DNA of 52,083 nucleotides. Origin: an uncultured Clostridia bacterium. Its GTDB lineage: Bacteria; Bacillota; Clostridia; Oscillospirales; Oscillospiraceae. Of this stretch, positions 32,618 to 40,388 are shown piece after piece. Location: assembly GCA_946184165.1 (NCBI GenBank), contig CAMHEN010000003.1, positions 1-52,083 of the forward strand, written 5' to 3'. Within the stretch, counting starts at the first letter, position 1. Each line of letters starts with the position of its first letter. Made by a program: the position numbers and the translations under genes. Below the pieces are notes generated by a model, which searched no databases, was not told the DNA's origin, and worked only from the letters and a program-made list of their open reading frames with translations.

Positions 32618-34630
32618 TTATCTCTTATATCGGATCGCAAACAACAGGCCGAGGATGAGGACCACGGCGCAGGCCCCCAGCATGATCCAGGTCTCGGTGC
32701 TGACGGGCCGGGGGCCGGTCGGGATCTCTTCGGCAGCTTCATCCGCCGGGACCTCCTCTGCCGCCGGCGTCTGCTCCGGCCGCTCCCAGACGCCCATGGG
32801 CATGGGGGAAAAGGCCGGCCTCTCGCCGTCAACGCCCGGCATTTCTCCATCGAAATCCGGCGGCATGCCGTTCATCTCAGGCCCCGGCGGCATCTCGGAT
32901 GGCATGGGCCGCATATCCTCAGCGCCCTCGGGACGCTCGTCCCGGGGCATGCCGTCCCGCCGGTGCATCTGGCCGAAGTTCATGTTCCCGCCGAAGCCCT
33001 CGCTTCTGACGTCGCCGTAGGAGGCGGAAACCTCCTCCAGGGTGATGTGTTCTTCCTTCTCGCCGATCACGACGGTGTAGGTCTCGCCCAGCTTCATCCC
33101 GGGCGAGCTGAGGGAGACGGAGGAGAAGGCGCAGGGCGGCGTATACCGCAGGAGCACATTCCCTTCGGCGTCCTCCAGCATCACCTCGGTCCCGGCCGGG
33201 ATGCCGTAGCTGATGTTGTAGAGGACCGAGCACTGGGTGGAGCCGCTGCTGAAGCCCTCGGCCATCATATAGCTGCCGCAGGCGACCACCTCGCCGCCGC
33301 TGATCTCGCAGACGCCGCCGCTCTCGCTGCCGTAGTCGATGGCGCTGTTGCTGCCGGCGTTCGTGAGGCTGATAAAGACTGTGCCGCCGGTGATATAGAT
33401 GTCGCCGTTGGAGTCGAGACCGTCCGCGTCGCGGGCCACGTTGTTGACGATGGTGAGCGTCCCGCCGCCGATGTGGATCCAGGTCTCCTCGTCCTCTGTG
33501 CCGTCTCCGGTCGGCGCCCGGTCTCCGAACGTGCCCGGAAGGCCGAATCTGTCGCTGCCGCCGTTGGCATTCAGACCGTCATCGCCGGGGTAGATGGTGA
33601 TGTCGCCGCCGGTCAGGTCGATGGTCAGCGCTTCGATCCCCTCATAGCACTCGCTGATGGTAATCCGGCCGCCCGCGACAGAGACCGTCTTGTCGGCGTG
33701 GATCCCGTCGTCCCCGCTTGTGATATGCAGGCTCCCGTCTGTCATGGTGAAGCTGCCGCCCGCATGGACGCCGTCGCCCTCGGATAGGATGTCGAGACTG
33801 CCGCCCGCGAGTTCAAAGGCATCGGCGCTTTTGACGCCGGAGCCCGTGCTCTCGATGTCCAGGCTGCCGGAGCTGATATAGAGGATGCTCTTCTCCCCCT
33901 GCAGATCGACGCCCTCGTCCCCCGCCTTCAGGGAGAGAGAGGCGTTTTCGATCCGCAGGCCGTCGTTGACATGGATCGCGTCGCCCGGCGCCTCGATGCT
34001 GAGCGTGCCGCCGGTGATGACCAGCGTGTCGTTCACGTCGACGCCGTGCCCGGAGGCGGCAAGGATGCGAAGGCTGCCGCTGCCGTTGATGGTGAGATCG
34101 TCATGGCTGAAAAGGACGCTGTTTCGCTTGTCGGCCACGGCTTCCTCGCTGTATGTCTCGCCGCCGGACAGGCTGTTCTCCGAGCCCTCGGCCAGGGTCA
34201 GAAAGACCTTGTCCGCCTGGTCGACACGCAGGCAGGCGTCATCCGAACAGGTGATGTCCGCCCCGTCCAGCATGATCCAGACCTTGTCCCCGCTGTCCGC
34301 GTTGACAACGATGCTGCCGTCCTCCAGCGTTCCTGAGACCACATAGCGTCCGGGCTGGGCGATGACCACGTCGCCGCCGTAGGCATAGGCGCCGCCGCCG
34401 AAGACCCGTGCATGGTCCCCCGCGAGGGTGATGGTGGCCGCGCCGGAGAGACTCCAGCCGCCGTTGCGGTCGTTCCGGGTGAACCAGGCGGAATCGGTGC
34501 TGTTCTCCGCATCGCCGTCCAGGACGGATTCGAGGCCGAAGCGCCGGCCGTTTATAAACAGGACAGTGAGCAGAACTGTGCAGACAAGGACGGCAACGCA
34601 GATGAGATCAATATACTTGTGCGTTGACAC
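32618..34630 (-). CDS. Membrane-anchored Cthe_2159-type (DUF4353) beta-helix protein
   Basis: 670 residues. One membrane helix lies near the N-terminus (about 8-27) and another at the C-terminus (WIMLGACAVVLILGLLFAI). Between them is a long repetitive beta-helix with rungs such as LVITGGTLSIEAPGDAIHVN, SLDIESTGSGVKSADAF, SLHITSGDDGIHADKTVSV and GDITIYPGDDGLNANGG. The Asp/Gly-rich turns resemble the calcium and acidic-polysaccharide binding family Cthe_2159. A Met/Pro-rich linker (about 555-625) precedes the last helix. GTG start with AAGGAGG upstream. It lies 12 bases after the DUF4956 gene. Confidence 0.82.
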   Translation of the reverse strand: MSTHKYIDLICVAVLVCTVLLTVLFINGRRFGLESVLDGDAENSTDSAWFTRNDRNGGWSLSGAATITLAGDHARVFGGGAYAYGGDVVIAQPGRYVVSGTLEDGSIVVNADSGDKVWIMLDGADITCSDDACLRVDQADKVFLTLAEGSENSLSGGETYSEEAVADKRNSVLFSHDDLTINGSGSLRILAASGHGVDVNDTLVITGGTLSIEAPGDAIHVNDGLRIENASLSLKAGDEGVDLQGEKSILYISSGSLDIESTGSGVKSADAFELAGGSLDILSEGDGVHAGGSFTMTDGSLHITSGDDGIHADKTVSVAGGRITISECYEGIEALTIDLTGGDITIYPGDDGLNANGGSDRFGLPGTFGDRAPTGDGTEDEETWIHIGGGTLTIVNNVARDADGLDSNGDIYITGGTVFISLTNAGSNSAIDYGSESGGVCEISGGEVVACGSYMMAEGFSSGSTQCSVLYNISYGIPAGTEVMLEDAEGNVLLRYTPPCAFSSVSLSSPGMKLGETYTVVIGEKEEHITLEEVSASYGDVRSEGFGGNMNFGQMHRRDGMPRDERPEGAEDMRPMPSEMPPGPEMNGMPPDFDGEMPGVDGERPAFSPMPMGVWERPEQTPAAEEVPADEAAEEIPTGPRPVSTETWIMLGACAVVLILGLLFAIRYKR

Positions 34631-34642
34631 CGCCGCGCCTCC

Positions 34643-35314
34643 TTATCCCATGTAATCGCCGCTGTAGCTGACCAGGACCGCGCTGCGCACGCCCTCGATA
34701 CGGGCGATCTCGTTGACGAAGTCGGTATTGCCGCCCCGGAGGCGGATCTCCACCGTGAGCTCCACCGCGTCCTTGCGGGCGGTCTTGCTCTTGACCGAGC
34801 AGCGCCCGGCATATTCGCGCAGGACATGCATGGCGGTCTTTTCGCTGCCGTGGCCGTCACACTCGATGACGACGATGAAGGGTCTGGACATGTCCTTGAG
34901 ATTTGCGAAAATGAGAAGGATGACGCCGATGATGACGCTGCCGAATACTGCGAGCGGGATGAGCCCCGCGGCCAGCACGATGCCCGCGGCGATCGCCCAG
35001 AAGAGGAAGGCGATGTCCAGCGGCTCCTTGATGGCCGTGCGGAAGCGGACGATGGACAGGGCGCCCACCATGCCGAGAGACAGCACGATGTTCGACGTGA
35101 CGGCGAGGATCACGAGCGTCGTGATCATGGTCAGCGCGATCAGCGTCACGCCGAAGCTGGAGGAATACATGACGCCTGCATAGGTCTTCTTATAGATGAA
35201 AAAGATGAACAGGCCCAGGCCGAAGGCCAGCACCATGGCAAGCGCCATATCCAGCACGCTCACACTGTTTACATTCTCCAGAAAGCTGGATTTGAAAATG
35301 TCCTGAAAGCTCAT
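34643..35314 (-). CDS. DUF4956 membrane protein
   Basis: 223 residues, with about four membrane helices in residues 20-140 (MALAMVLAFGLGLFIFFIY, then SLGMVGALSIVRFRTAIKEP, the family signature). A cytosolic ACT-like or ferredoxin-like tail follows (about 145-223, VELTVEIRLRGGNTDFVNEI). DUF4956 genes recur next to VTC-domain polyphosphate polymerases, as here. Function unknown; the RFRTAIKEP loop suggests phosphate or polyphosphate contact (inference). AGAAGGAG lies eight bases before ATG. Confidence 0.88.
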   Translation of the reverse strand: MSFQDIFKSSFLENVNSVSVLDMALAMVLAFGLGLFIFFIYKKTYAGVMYSSSFGVTLIALTMITTLVILAVTSNIVLSLGMVGALSIVRFRTAIKEPLDIAFLFWAIAAGIVLAAGLIPLAVFGSVIIGVILLIFANLKDMSRPFIVVIECDGHGSEKTAMHVLREYAGRCSVKSKTARKDAVELTVEIRLRGGNTDFVNEIARIEGVRSAVLVSYSGDYMG

Positions 35315-35350
35315 ATGTTTTACTCCTTCTGTTAATTCAAGTGACGGCGC

Positions 35351-36028
35351 TCAATCGTAGATCCTGCACTGGGCGTATTTGGAAAAGGCCTCCGCCCGGC
35401 GGCCCGGCGTCTGCACGGCGTCCCGGATGATATCGGGCAGGAAGGCGTCCCACTTGACCTCAAGGAGGATCGGGGCGCCGCCCGCGGGGACGGTCACACA
35501 GTCCGGATTCAGAAAGTCCCGGCAGGAGAGGCCGGTGCGGATGTCATAGTCCAGCGTGACGCGGACATTGCCGGGGCGGTATATAAAAGGCTCGCGCGTG
35601 TAATCGACGATGGTTTTGGGGCGCAGGCCCTGATAGCGCATCTTGCAGTAGAGCTCCCGTACAAGATCTCTGCCGCTGTCCATCATCCAGTCGAGGTCGC
35701 CCTCTGTGATCTTCCGGGCCTCCTCCGCGCTCAGGGGGGCGCTGAACTTGGTGCCGAGACCGCCGCGCTTGCTCTTCTTCTCCAGGTGGATGACGGAGGG
35801 ATCGTTGTTGTACAGGCGGATGCGGAACTTCTCCCGCAGGTTAACCCCGTCGATTTTCTCGCGCAGGGCCTTGTCGCGCAGGTTGTCAAAGTAGAGGCTG
35901 CGGATCCGGTAGCTTCCGGATGCGGCGTGCGGGTCGAGGTCCATCACCGCCCGCAGGCGCTGCCTGAGCGCCAGCATGTCCGCGTAGCTGATCTCATGCT
36001 TCCACTCGTGCCGATATTGGAATTCCAT
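35351..36028 (-). CDS. VTC-domain (polyphosphate polymerase-like) protein
   Basis: 225 residues, soluble. The VTC catalytic tunnel pattern is visible: EWKHEISYADML, YRIRSLYFDN, KFRIRLYNND, VIHLEKKSKR, KTIVDYTREPF, RVTLDYDIRTG and ILLEVKWDAFLPD, with the alternating basic residues and final Glu/Lys expected for triphosphate-tunnel enzymes. Likely synthesises or binds polyphosphate from NTP, but bacterial members are poorly characterised. First gene of a three-gene operon. Confidence 0.87.
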   Translation of the reverse strand: MEFQYRHEWKHEISYADMLALRQRLRAVMDLDPHAASGSYRIRSLYFDNLRDKALREKIDGVNLREKFRIRLYNNDPSVIHLEKKSKRGGLGTKFSAPLSAEEARKITEGDLDWMMDSGRDLVRELYCKMRYQGLRPKTIVDYTREPFIYRPGNVRVTLDYDIRTGLSCRDFLNPDCVTVPAGGAPILLEVKWDAFLPDIIRDAVQTPGRRAEAFSKYAQCRIYD

Positions 36029-36142
36029 GGTACATTCCTTCCCTTCCCTCGGCGTCTGTCGGAAGCATACACCGGAAATTGAAACGGGCCATCAAGAATA
36101 TGTAAAGAATTTGAAAAGACTACAGCAACCCATTTTGAAGAT

Positions 36143-36171
36143 ATTATATAGTCTCTCCCACCGGTTTTCAA
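36143..36171 (-). promoter_or_regulatory. Promoter of the VTC-DUF4956-Cthe_2159 operon
   Basis: On the minus strand TTGAAA, 17 bases, TATAAT, about 115 bases before the VTC start. The rest of the 36029-36378 gap holds a GC-rich run with CCCGCGCCCGCGCCCGCGG around 36200 and the next promoter. Confidence 0.8.
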
Positions 36172-36297
36172 GCATTTTGCATCTTTCGCCGCCAAGATTT
36201 CCCGCGCCCGCGCCCGCGGCAGAGCGGGCCGGCGGGCGCACTCTGCCGCACATCGGGAAAAAAGTTACCCTGAAATTAGAAATAATGCAGAAAACAT

Positions 36298-36325
36298 TTG
36301 CTTTTTTGAACGATCGTGTTATAAT
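36298..36325 (+). promoter_or_regulatory. Promoter of the DUF6465 gene
   Basis: TTGCTT, 16 bases, TATAAT, 53 bases before ATG 36379. Confidence 0.65.
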
Positions 36326-36378
36326 ACCCACGATATCCGTCAATAGATATCGCATTCTGTAAGGAGGAGGTATTCCAC

Positions 36379-36663
36379 ATGGCACCCAGAAAAGCAAGCG
36401 AAGAGACTGCGGCTGCGAAGAAGGCTGCGCCTAAGGCCGAAGCTCCCGCCGCCAAAAAGCCTGCCGCCAGAAAGCCCGCCGCAAAGAAAGCTGCGGTCAA
36501 GAAGACTGCCGAAATTATCGTTCAGTCTCCTCTCGGCGGTGAGATCTCTGTTTCCGAGATTCTTGCCAAGGTCGGCGATGCTGATAAAGTATATGTGAGA
36601 GTCGACCAGAACAAAGCGTACTGGGTACGCGGCGAAGAGACCGGTGACACCGATCTTTGGTAA
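36379..36663 (+). CDS. DUF6465 family protein with H1-like tail
   Basis: 94 residues. The first 45 are Ala, Lys and Pro only repeats (AAKKPAARKPAAKKAAV), like bacterial histone H1-like tails. The last 50 form a compact domain (IIVQSPLGGEISVSEILAKV ... VYVRVDQNKAYWVRGEETG). Probably an abundant nucleic-acid-associated protein: strong AAGGAGGAGG site and two stacked terminators. DUF6465 assignment is recalled; role unknown. Confidence 0.8.
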   Translation: MAPRKASEETAAAKKAAPKAEAPAAKKPAARKPAAKKAAVKKTAEIIVQSPLGGEISVSEILAKVGDADKVYVRVDQNKAYWVRGEETGDTDLW

Positions 36664-36670
36664 TCTCTCC

Positions 36671-36698
36671 ACCCGGCAGGACCTGCCGGGTCTTTTTT
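36671..36698 (+). terminator. Terminator of the DUF6465 gene
   Basis: ACCCGGCAGG / CCTGCCGGGT stem with a one-base centre, followed by CTTTTTTT. Confidence 0.85.
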
Positions 36699-36716
36699 TG
36701 TCTTTGATAATTTGAC

Positions 36717-36755
36717 AAAAAGGACTCCGACGGATTTGCCGTCGGAGTCCTTTTT
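36717..36755. terminator. Bidirectional terminator
   Basis: AAAAAGGACTCCGACGG and its complement around ATTTG, a 17-bp stem with A- and T-tracts. It serves the minus-strand oxidoreductase and backs up the DUF6465 terminator. Confidence 0.88.
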
Positions 36756-36767
36756 GCTGTGTATGTA

Positions 36768-39380
36768 TTATTTCGCCTCAGACATCCTGCGGATCTCGAT
36801 GCGCTTTTTGCGGCCCTCGATAAAGACGGGCAGCTCCTTCGGGCGGTCGAAGTAATCGATGCTCTCCACGAAGGTGCGCTTGCGCAGATGGATGGCGTCG
36901 AACTTGCAGCGAGTCGTGCAGACACCGCAGCCGAGGCACTTGTTGGGATCGACGAAGGATGCGCCGCAGCCGAGGCAGCGGGCGGTCTCCTTCTTGAGCT
37001 GCTCCTCGGTAAAGGTGCGGCGATCGTCCTTAAACGTGCAGGCCTTCTTCTCGTCTTTGCCGGGGACCTGTCGGTCGGTGGCGTCATAGTCGCGCTTGAC
37101 GGTGTCGAAGTCCACGTTGTCCTTGTCGAAGGCGCGGTAGGTGAGTCTGTCGCGGCCGATGGTGAGACTCTGTCCGGGCTGCACAAAGCGGTGGATGGAA
37201 ATGGCCGCCTGCTTGCCCTGGGCGATGGCGTCGATGGCGAACTTCGGGCCGGTGTATACATCGCCGCCGGCGAAGACGTCCGGCTGGGCGGTCTGATAGG
37301 TAACGCCGTCCGCGATCACGCGGCCCTTTTCATCACAGGTAAGCGCGCCGAGATCCAGAGCGCCCAGATCGACGCGCTGGCCGACCGCGGCAAGGATGGC
37401 GTCGCAGCGGACCTTCTTGTCGCCTTCGCAGACGAGGGCCGCGACCTTGCCGCCCTTGCCCTCGATTTCCACGGGCTTATGCTCGAAGAGGAACTTCACG
37501 CCCTCCTCCTTCGCCTCCGCTACCTCGGCGGGATCGGCGGGCATGTCGCTCTCCTTCCGGCGGTAGGCGACAGTCACCTGCGCGCCGAGACGGACAGCGG
37601 TGCGGGCCACGTCCATCGCGACGTTGCCGCCGCCGATGACGACGACCTTCTTGCCGATGGCGGGCAGAGCGCCGGAGTTGACCTCCCGCAGGAAGTCGAC
37701 GCCGCCCCAGACGCCCTTGAGATCCTCACCCGGGATGCCGAGGGGCGCGGACTTCTGAGCGCCGACAGCGAGATAGAAGGCGTCAAAGCCCTGGGCGCGC
37801 AGCTCGTCCAGCGTCACGTCTTTGCCGACCTCCACGCCGCAGCGGAAGATCACGCCCAGCTCCTTCAGCACGTCGATCTCGGCGTCGAGGACAGTCTTCT
37901 CCAGGCGGAAGTTCGGGATGCCGTAGCGGAGCATGCCGCCGGGCTGGTCGTTCCTGTCGAAGACGGTGACCTTGTAATTGTCGGCGGCGAGGAAGTAGGC
38001 GCAGCTCAGGCCCGCGGGGCCCGCGCCGATGACGGCAATCTTCTTGTCGCTGTAGTCATAGAGCTTCTTCGGCACAAAGCGGCTGTCGCGCTCCAGCTCA
38101 CGGTCGGCGATGAACTTCTTGACCTCGTCGATTGCGACGGCGCGGTCCACGTCGCCGCGGGTGCAGACGTCCTCGCACTTGCGGTTGCAGATGCGGCCGC
38201 AGACGGCGGGCAGCGGATTCTCCTTCTTGATGAGCTCAAGGGCCTCCAGATATCTGCCCTGGGCGGCGAGCTTGAGATAGCCCTGGACGGCGATATGGGC
38301 GGGACACGCGGTCTTGCAGGGCGCGGTCCCCTCGGGCGCGATATACTCGCGGTTCGTGCGGTGTTCAGGATTCCAGTGCTCCGGCGTCCACTCAATATCG
38401 TCGGGCAGCTCCATGTGCTTGTGCACGATGGGCGTTTTGGCGCAGAGCTTCTGGCCCATCTGGATGGCGTTGTTGGCGCAGCGGTCGGTGCACTGGCCGC
38501 AGGCGACGCACTTGGCCTCGTCGATCTCGGCCACGTAGTTGCTGCGGGAGGTTCCGGGGGTGTTGTAGTACTGACTCACGCCGAGGGCCAGGCAGCTCTC
38601 GGGCATGCAGTTGCAGATGGCGAAGGTCTCGCCCTGGTGCAGGGTTGTGATCTGATGGACGCAGCCGCGCTCGTCGCACTTCTTGACCAGCGCCTTGGCC
38701 TCCTCCACGGTGCAGGGGCGGCCCTTGCCGGAGCGATTGAACATGTCGCCCACGTGGCCCATGAAGATGCAGAGGCCCTCGTCCATATCGCCGCTGCCCT
38801 CGCCCATCATTTTGCGCACACGGCGGCACTGGCAGGGCGTGATGCTGAGGTGCCCGTCGTTATCCTCGATATACTTGCTGACGCGCTCGTTATCGATGGC
38901 GGTGGTGCCGGCGGGGATGGCGCTTTCAACAGGGATGACGCGCATGATGCCCGCGCCCATGGGGGTGTTCGGCGCATGCTCGATCTGGCTCGTGGTGGCG
39001 TGCTGATGGAAGGCGTAGGCAATCTCGGGATGCTGGAGGCAGAACTTCTCGTTGATGAGCAGGAATTCAAAGATGCCGGGGGTGTAGGGCGGCAGGAGAT
39101 AGATCTCCAGCCCCACCTTGGGGACGACGACCTGCACCACAAGGCCGATGTCGTAGATCTCATGCAGGACCTCGCGGGTGCGCTTGACGCTGAGACCCGC
39201 CTTGCGCGCGATGATGGGCACGAAGGCTGGCTTCATGTCGGTCAGGGCCAGCATAACGGTGATCTGCTCGTCCGTGATCCACTGCTCAAAGACCTTGTAC
39301 TCCGCGCAGTCGGGGGTGATTTTGTAATGCCCGCCGTTGATTTTTTCGCACAGCTTGATCAGATTTTCTCTGACTGCCAA
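36768..39380 (-). CDS. Multi-cluster Fe-S flavoprotein, GltD-like oxidoreductase
   Basis: 870 residues. Residues 1-100 resemble a winged helix (IIARKAGLSVKRTREVLHEI). About 180-330 has Cys motifs TPCQCRR, ICNCMPESC and a ferredoxin CVACGQCTDRC. About 365-450 is the GltD-type Fer4_20 domain (TACPAHIAVQGYLKLA, VCGRICNRKCEDVC). The FAD loop IGAGPAGLSCA and NADPH loop IGGGNVAMDVARTA follow. The C-terminus has CLGCGASFV and CLGCGVCTTRC, a two-cluster ferredoxin. Predicted to move electrons between NAD(P)H and a low-potential partner such as ferredoxin; partner unknown. No neighbouring subunit. Confidence 0.85.
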   Translation of the reverse strand: MAVRENLIKLCEKINGGHYKITPDCAEYKVFEQWITDEQITVMLALTDMKPAFVPIIARKAGLSVKRTREVLHEIYDIGLVVQVVVPKVGLEIYLLPPYTPGIFEFLLINEKFCLQHPEIAYAFHQHATTSQIEHAPNTPMGAGIMRVIPVESAIPAGTTAIDNERVSKYIEDNDGHLSITPCQCRRVRKMMGEGSGDMDEGLCIFMGHVGDMFNRSGKGRPCTVEEAKALVKKCDERGCVHQITTLHQGETFAICNCMPESCLALGVSQYYNTPGTSRSNYVAEIDEAKCVACGQCTDRCANNAIQMGQKLCAKTPIVHKHMELPDDIEWTPEHWNPEHRTNREYIAPEGTAPCKTACPAHIAVQGYLKLAAQGRYLEALELIKKENPLPAVCGRICNRKCEDVCTRGDVDRAVAIDEVKKFIADRELERDSRFVPKKLYDYSDKKIAVIGAGPAGLSCAYFLAADNYKVTVFDRNDQPGGMLRYGIPNFRLEKTVLDAEIDVLKELGVIFRCGVEVGKDVTLDELRAQGFDAFYLAVGAQKSAPLGIPGEDLKGVWGGVDFLREVNSGALPAIGKKVVVIGGGNVAMDVARTAVRLGAQVTVAYRRKESDMPADPAEVAEAKEEGVKFLFEHKPVEIEGKGGKVAALVCEGDKKVRCDAILAAVGQRVDLGALDLGALTCDEKGRVIADGVTYQTAQPDVFAGGDVYTGPKFAIDAIAQGKQAAISIHRFVQPGQSLTIGRDRLTYRAFDKDNVDFDTVKRDYDATDRQVPGKDEKKACTFKDDRRTFTEEQLKKETARCLGCGASFVDPNKCLGCGVCTTRCKFDAIHLRKRTFVESIDYFDRPKELPVFIEGRKKRIEIRRMSEAK

Positions 39381-39402
39381 AGGGCTTCCCTCCTAAAATT
39401 AT

Positions 39403-39548
39403 TTCAATTGCAAACAACGTTTGCAATCGAGGACCCGCATTTATCGCACGCGGCGGAGCGTACACGCCGCGTTTGGCCGATGCGAGGCCTCGCAAGGCTC
39501 GGCTCAGGGTGTTGTTGAGGCGGCAAAGCGGCCTCAACAACGATTTGA
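39403..39548 (+). repeat. Hairpin-rich dispersed repeat, copy a
   Basis: Begins CAATTGCAAAC-AAC-GTTTGCAATCG and contains CGCGGCG ... CGCCGCG, palindromic GCGAGGCCTCGC, and the strong hairpin TTGTTGAGGC ... GCCTCAACAA, ending AACGATTTG. It aligns along its whole length with copy b (49191-49337). It lies just upstream of the minus-strand flavoprotein gene. The remaining 39549-39698 has no gene I can support. Confidence 0.75.
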
Positions 39549-39698
39549 AATCCTGCCGCCGAAGGCCCTTGCCAGCAAGTGGTCTTCGCAATTGACGCAA
39601 GATTGTATCATCGGCCGCCGGTGTTCGCGGCCGGAATGATTTTCTGTTTTCCAGTTTATTCGTTTTCCCTGGAAAAGTCAAGAAAAGCCGTGAAAAAG

Positions 39699-40049
39699 CT
39701 ACCTGTAAACGGGCATGGGCAGGGGCTTTTTCAAAACGACCTTCCCGAGGCAGAGGCAGGCGGCCTTCTCCGCCCGGCTGAGGGACAGGTTTTCGCGCTC
39801 CCGCCGGGGATTGGCACAGAGAAGATGCAATGTACCCTCGCTGTCCTCGCACCACTGTCGGCAGAGGATCCGGCCCCGGTACCAGAAGACGCCCGGCTGC
39901 AGCTCATCCGGAGCCTCGCTTCGGTCCACATATACGATCTCCCCCTGCCGGAGCCAGGGCTCCATGCAGTCGTTATCGAGGCGCAGGCAGAAGTCCGCGC
40001 CCGGAGGCGTTCTCTGCGTCCGCGGGACAAAGCTGTATTCCTCCGTCAT
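39699..40049 (-). CDS. S24/LexA-like protein with Cys at the nucleophile position
   Basis: 116 residues. FCLRLDNDCMEPWLRQGEIV matches the S24 pattern xDSMxPxxxxGxxV except that the catalytic Ser is Cys28. GVFWYRGRILCRQW matches the second strand, but no clear catalytic Lys is seen. HLLCANPRRE fits the later Asn-Pro. There is no helix-turn-helix, so it is not a repressor by itself. It may be a non-proteolytic relative or a cysteine variant. Has its own TTGACC/TATGCT promoter, divergent from plsC. Confidence 0.68.
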   Translation of the reverse strand: MTEEYSFVPRTQRTPPGADFCLRLDNDCMEPWLRQGEIVYVDRSEAPDELQPGVFWYRGRILCRQWCEDSEGTLHLLCANPRRERENLSLSRAEKAACLCLGKVVLKKPLPMPVYR

Positions 40050-40090
40050 ATTCTCACCTTCTTTTTCTGCCTTTCACAATCGACCGTTCC

Positions 40091-40119
40091 AGCATACAGG
40101 CTTATCACACCGGGGTCAA
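40091..40119 (-). promoter_or_regulatory. Promoter of the S24-like gene
   Basis: On the minus strand TTGACC, 17 bases, TATGCT. Confidence 0.65.
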
Positions 40120-40129
40120 GAAGAATCGC

Positions 40130-40157
40130 TTGAAATTTCTCCGGGAGGAGATATAAT
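40130..40157 (+). promoter_or_regulatory. Distal promoter P1 of plsC
   Basis: TTGAAA, 16 bases, TATAAT. Transcription from here starts near 40164, directly before the hairpin array. A second possible promoter TTGATT-18-TATAAT (40329-40358) lies between the array and plsC. Confidence 0.7.
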
Positions 40158-40170
40158 GACTATATGATGG

Positions 40171-40376
40171 CGAAACGCCGCAAGGCGTTCCGCCGAGCCG
40201 CCCTGCGGCTCAGCGCCGCAGATTGGCTGCGGCGCCCTATATTCATTGCAATGAGCATCGCGCGAATGATTATGAAATCATTCGCTGCCAAACTTGTCGT
40301 TTGGCGGCGAAATCAATCGAATCCTCGATTGATTTCACCGTGCGATGATCATTATAATGGGTAAAACGCAAGCGTT
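40171..40376 (+). other. Array of at least seven near-contiguous stem-loops in the plsC leader
   Basis: Perfect stems in order: AACGCC-GCAA-GGCGTT (40174-40189), GAGCCGC-CCT-GCGGCTC (40195-40211), GCGCCGCAG-ATTGG-CTGCGGCGC (40213-40235), self-complementary TCATTGCAATGA (40243-40254), GCGAATGATT-ATGA-AATCATTCGC (40262-40285), GCCAAAC-TTGTC-GTTTGGC (40287-40305), GAAATCAATCGA-ATCC-TCGATTGATTTC (40309-40336), then AACG-CAAG-CGTT (40365-40376). Only a few bases separate most of them. No ORF fits. It would lie in the untranslated leader of plsC. Confidence 0.8.
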
Positions 40377-40388
40377 GGGAGGATTGTC

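Noticed and set aside
36759-39518. 919-residue plus-strand ORF
   Set aside because: It is antisense to the Fe-S flavoprotein and has the low-complexity Ala/Gly/Val/Asp composition of a shadow frame in GC-rich DNA.
40171-40376. CRISPR array
   Set aside because: The stem-loops are all different in sequence, with no constant repeat length or spacer and no cas genes.
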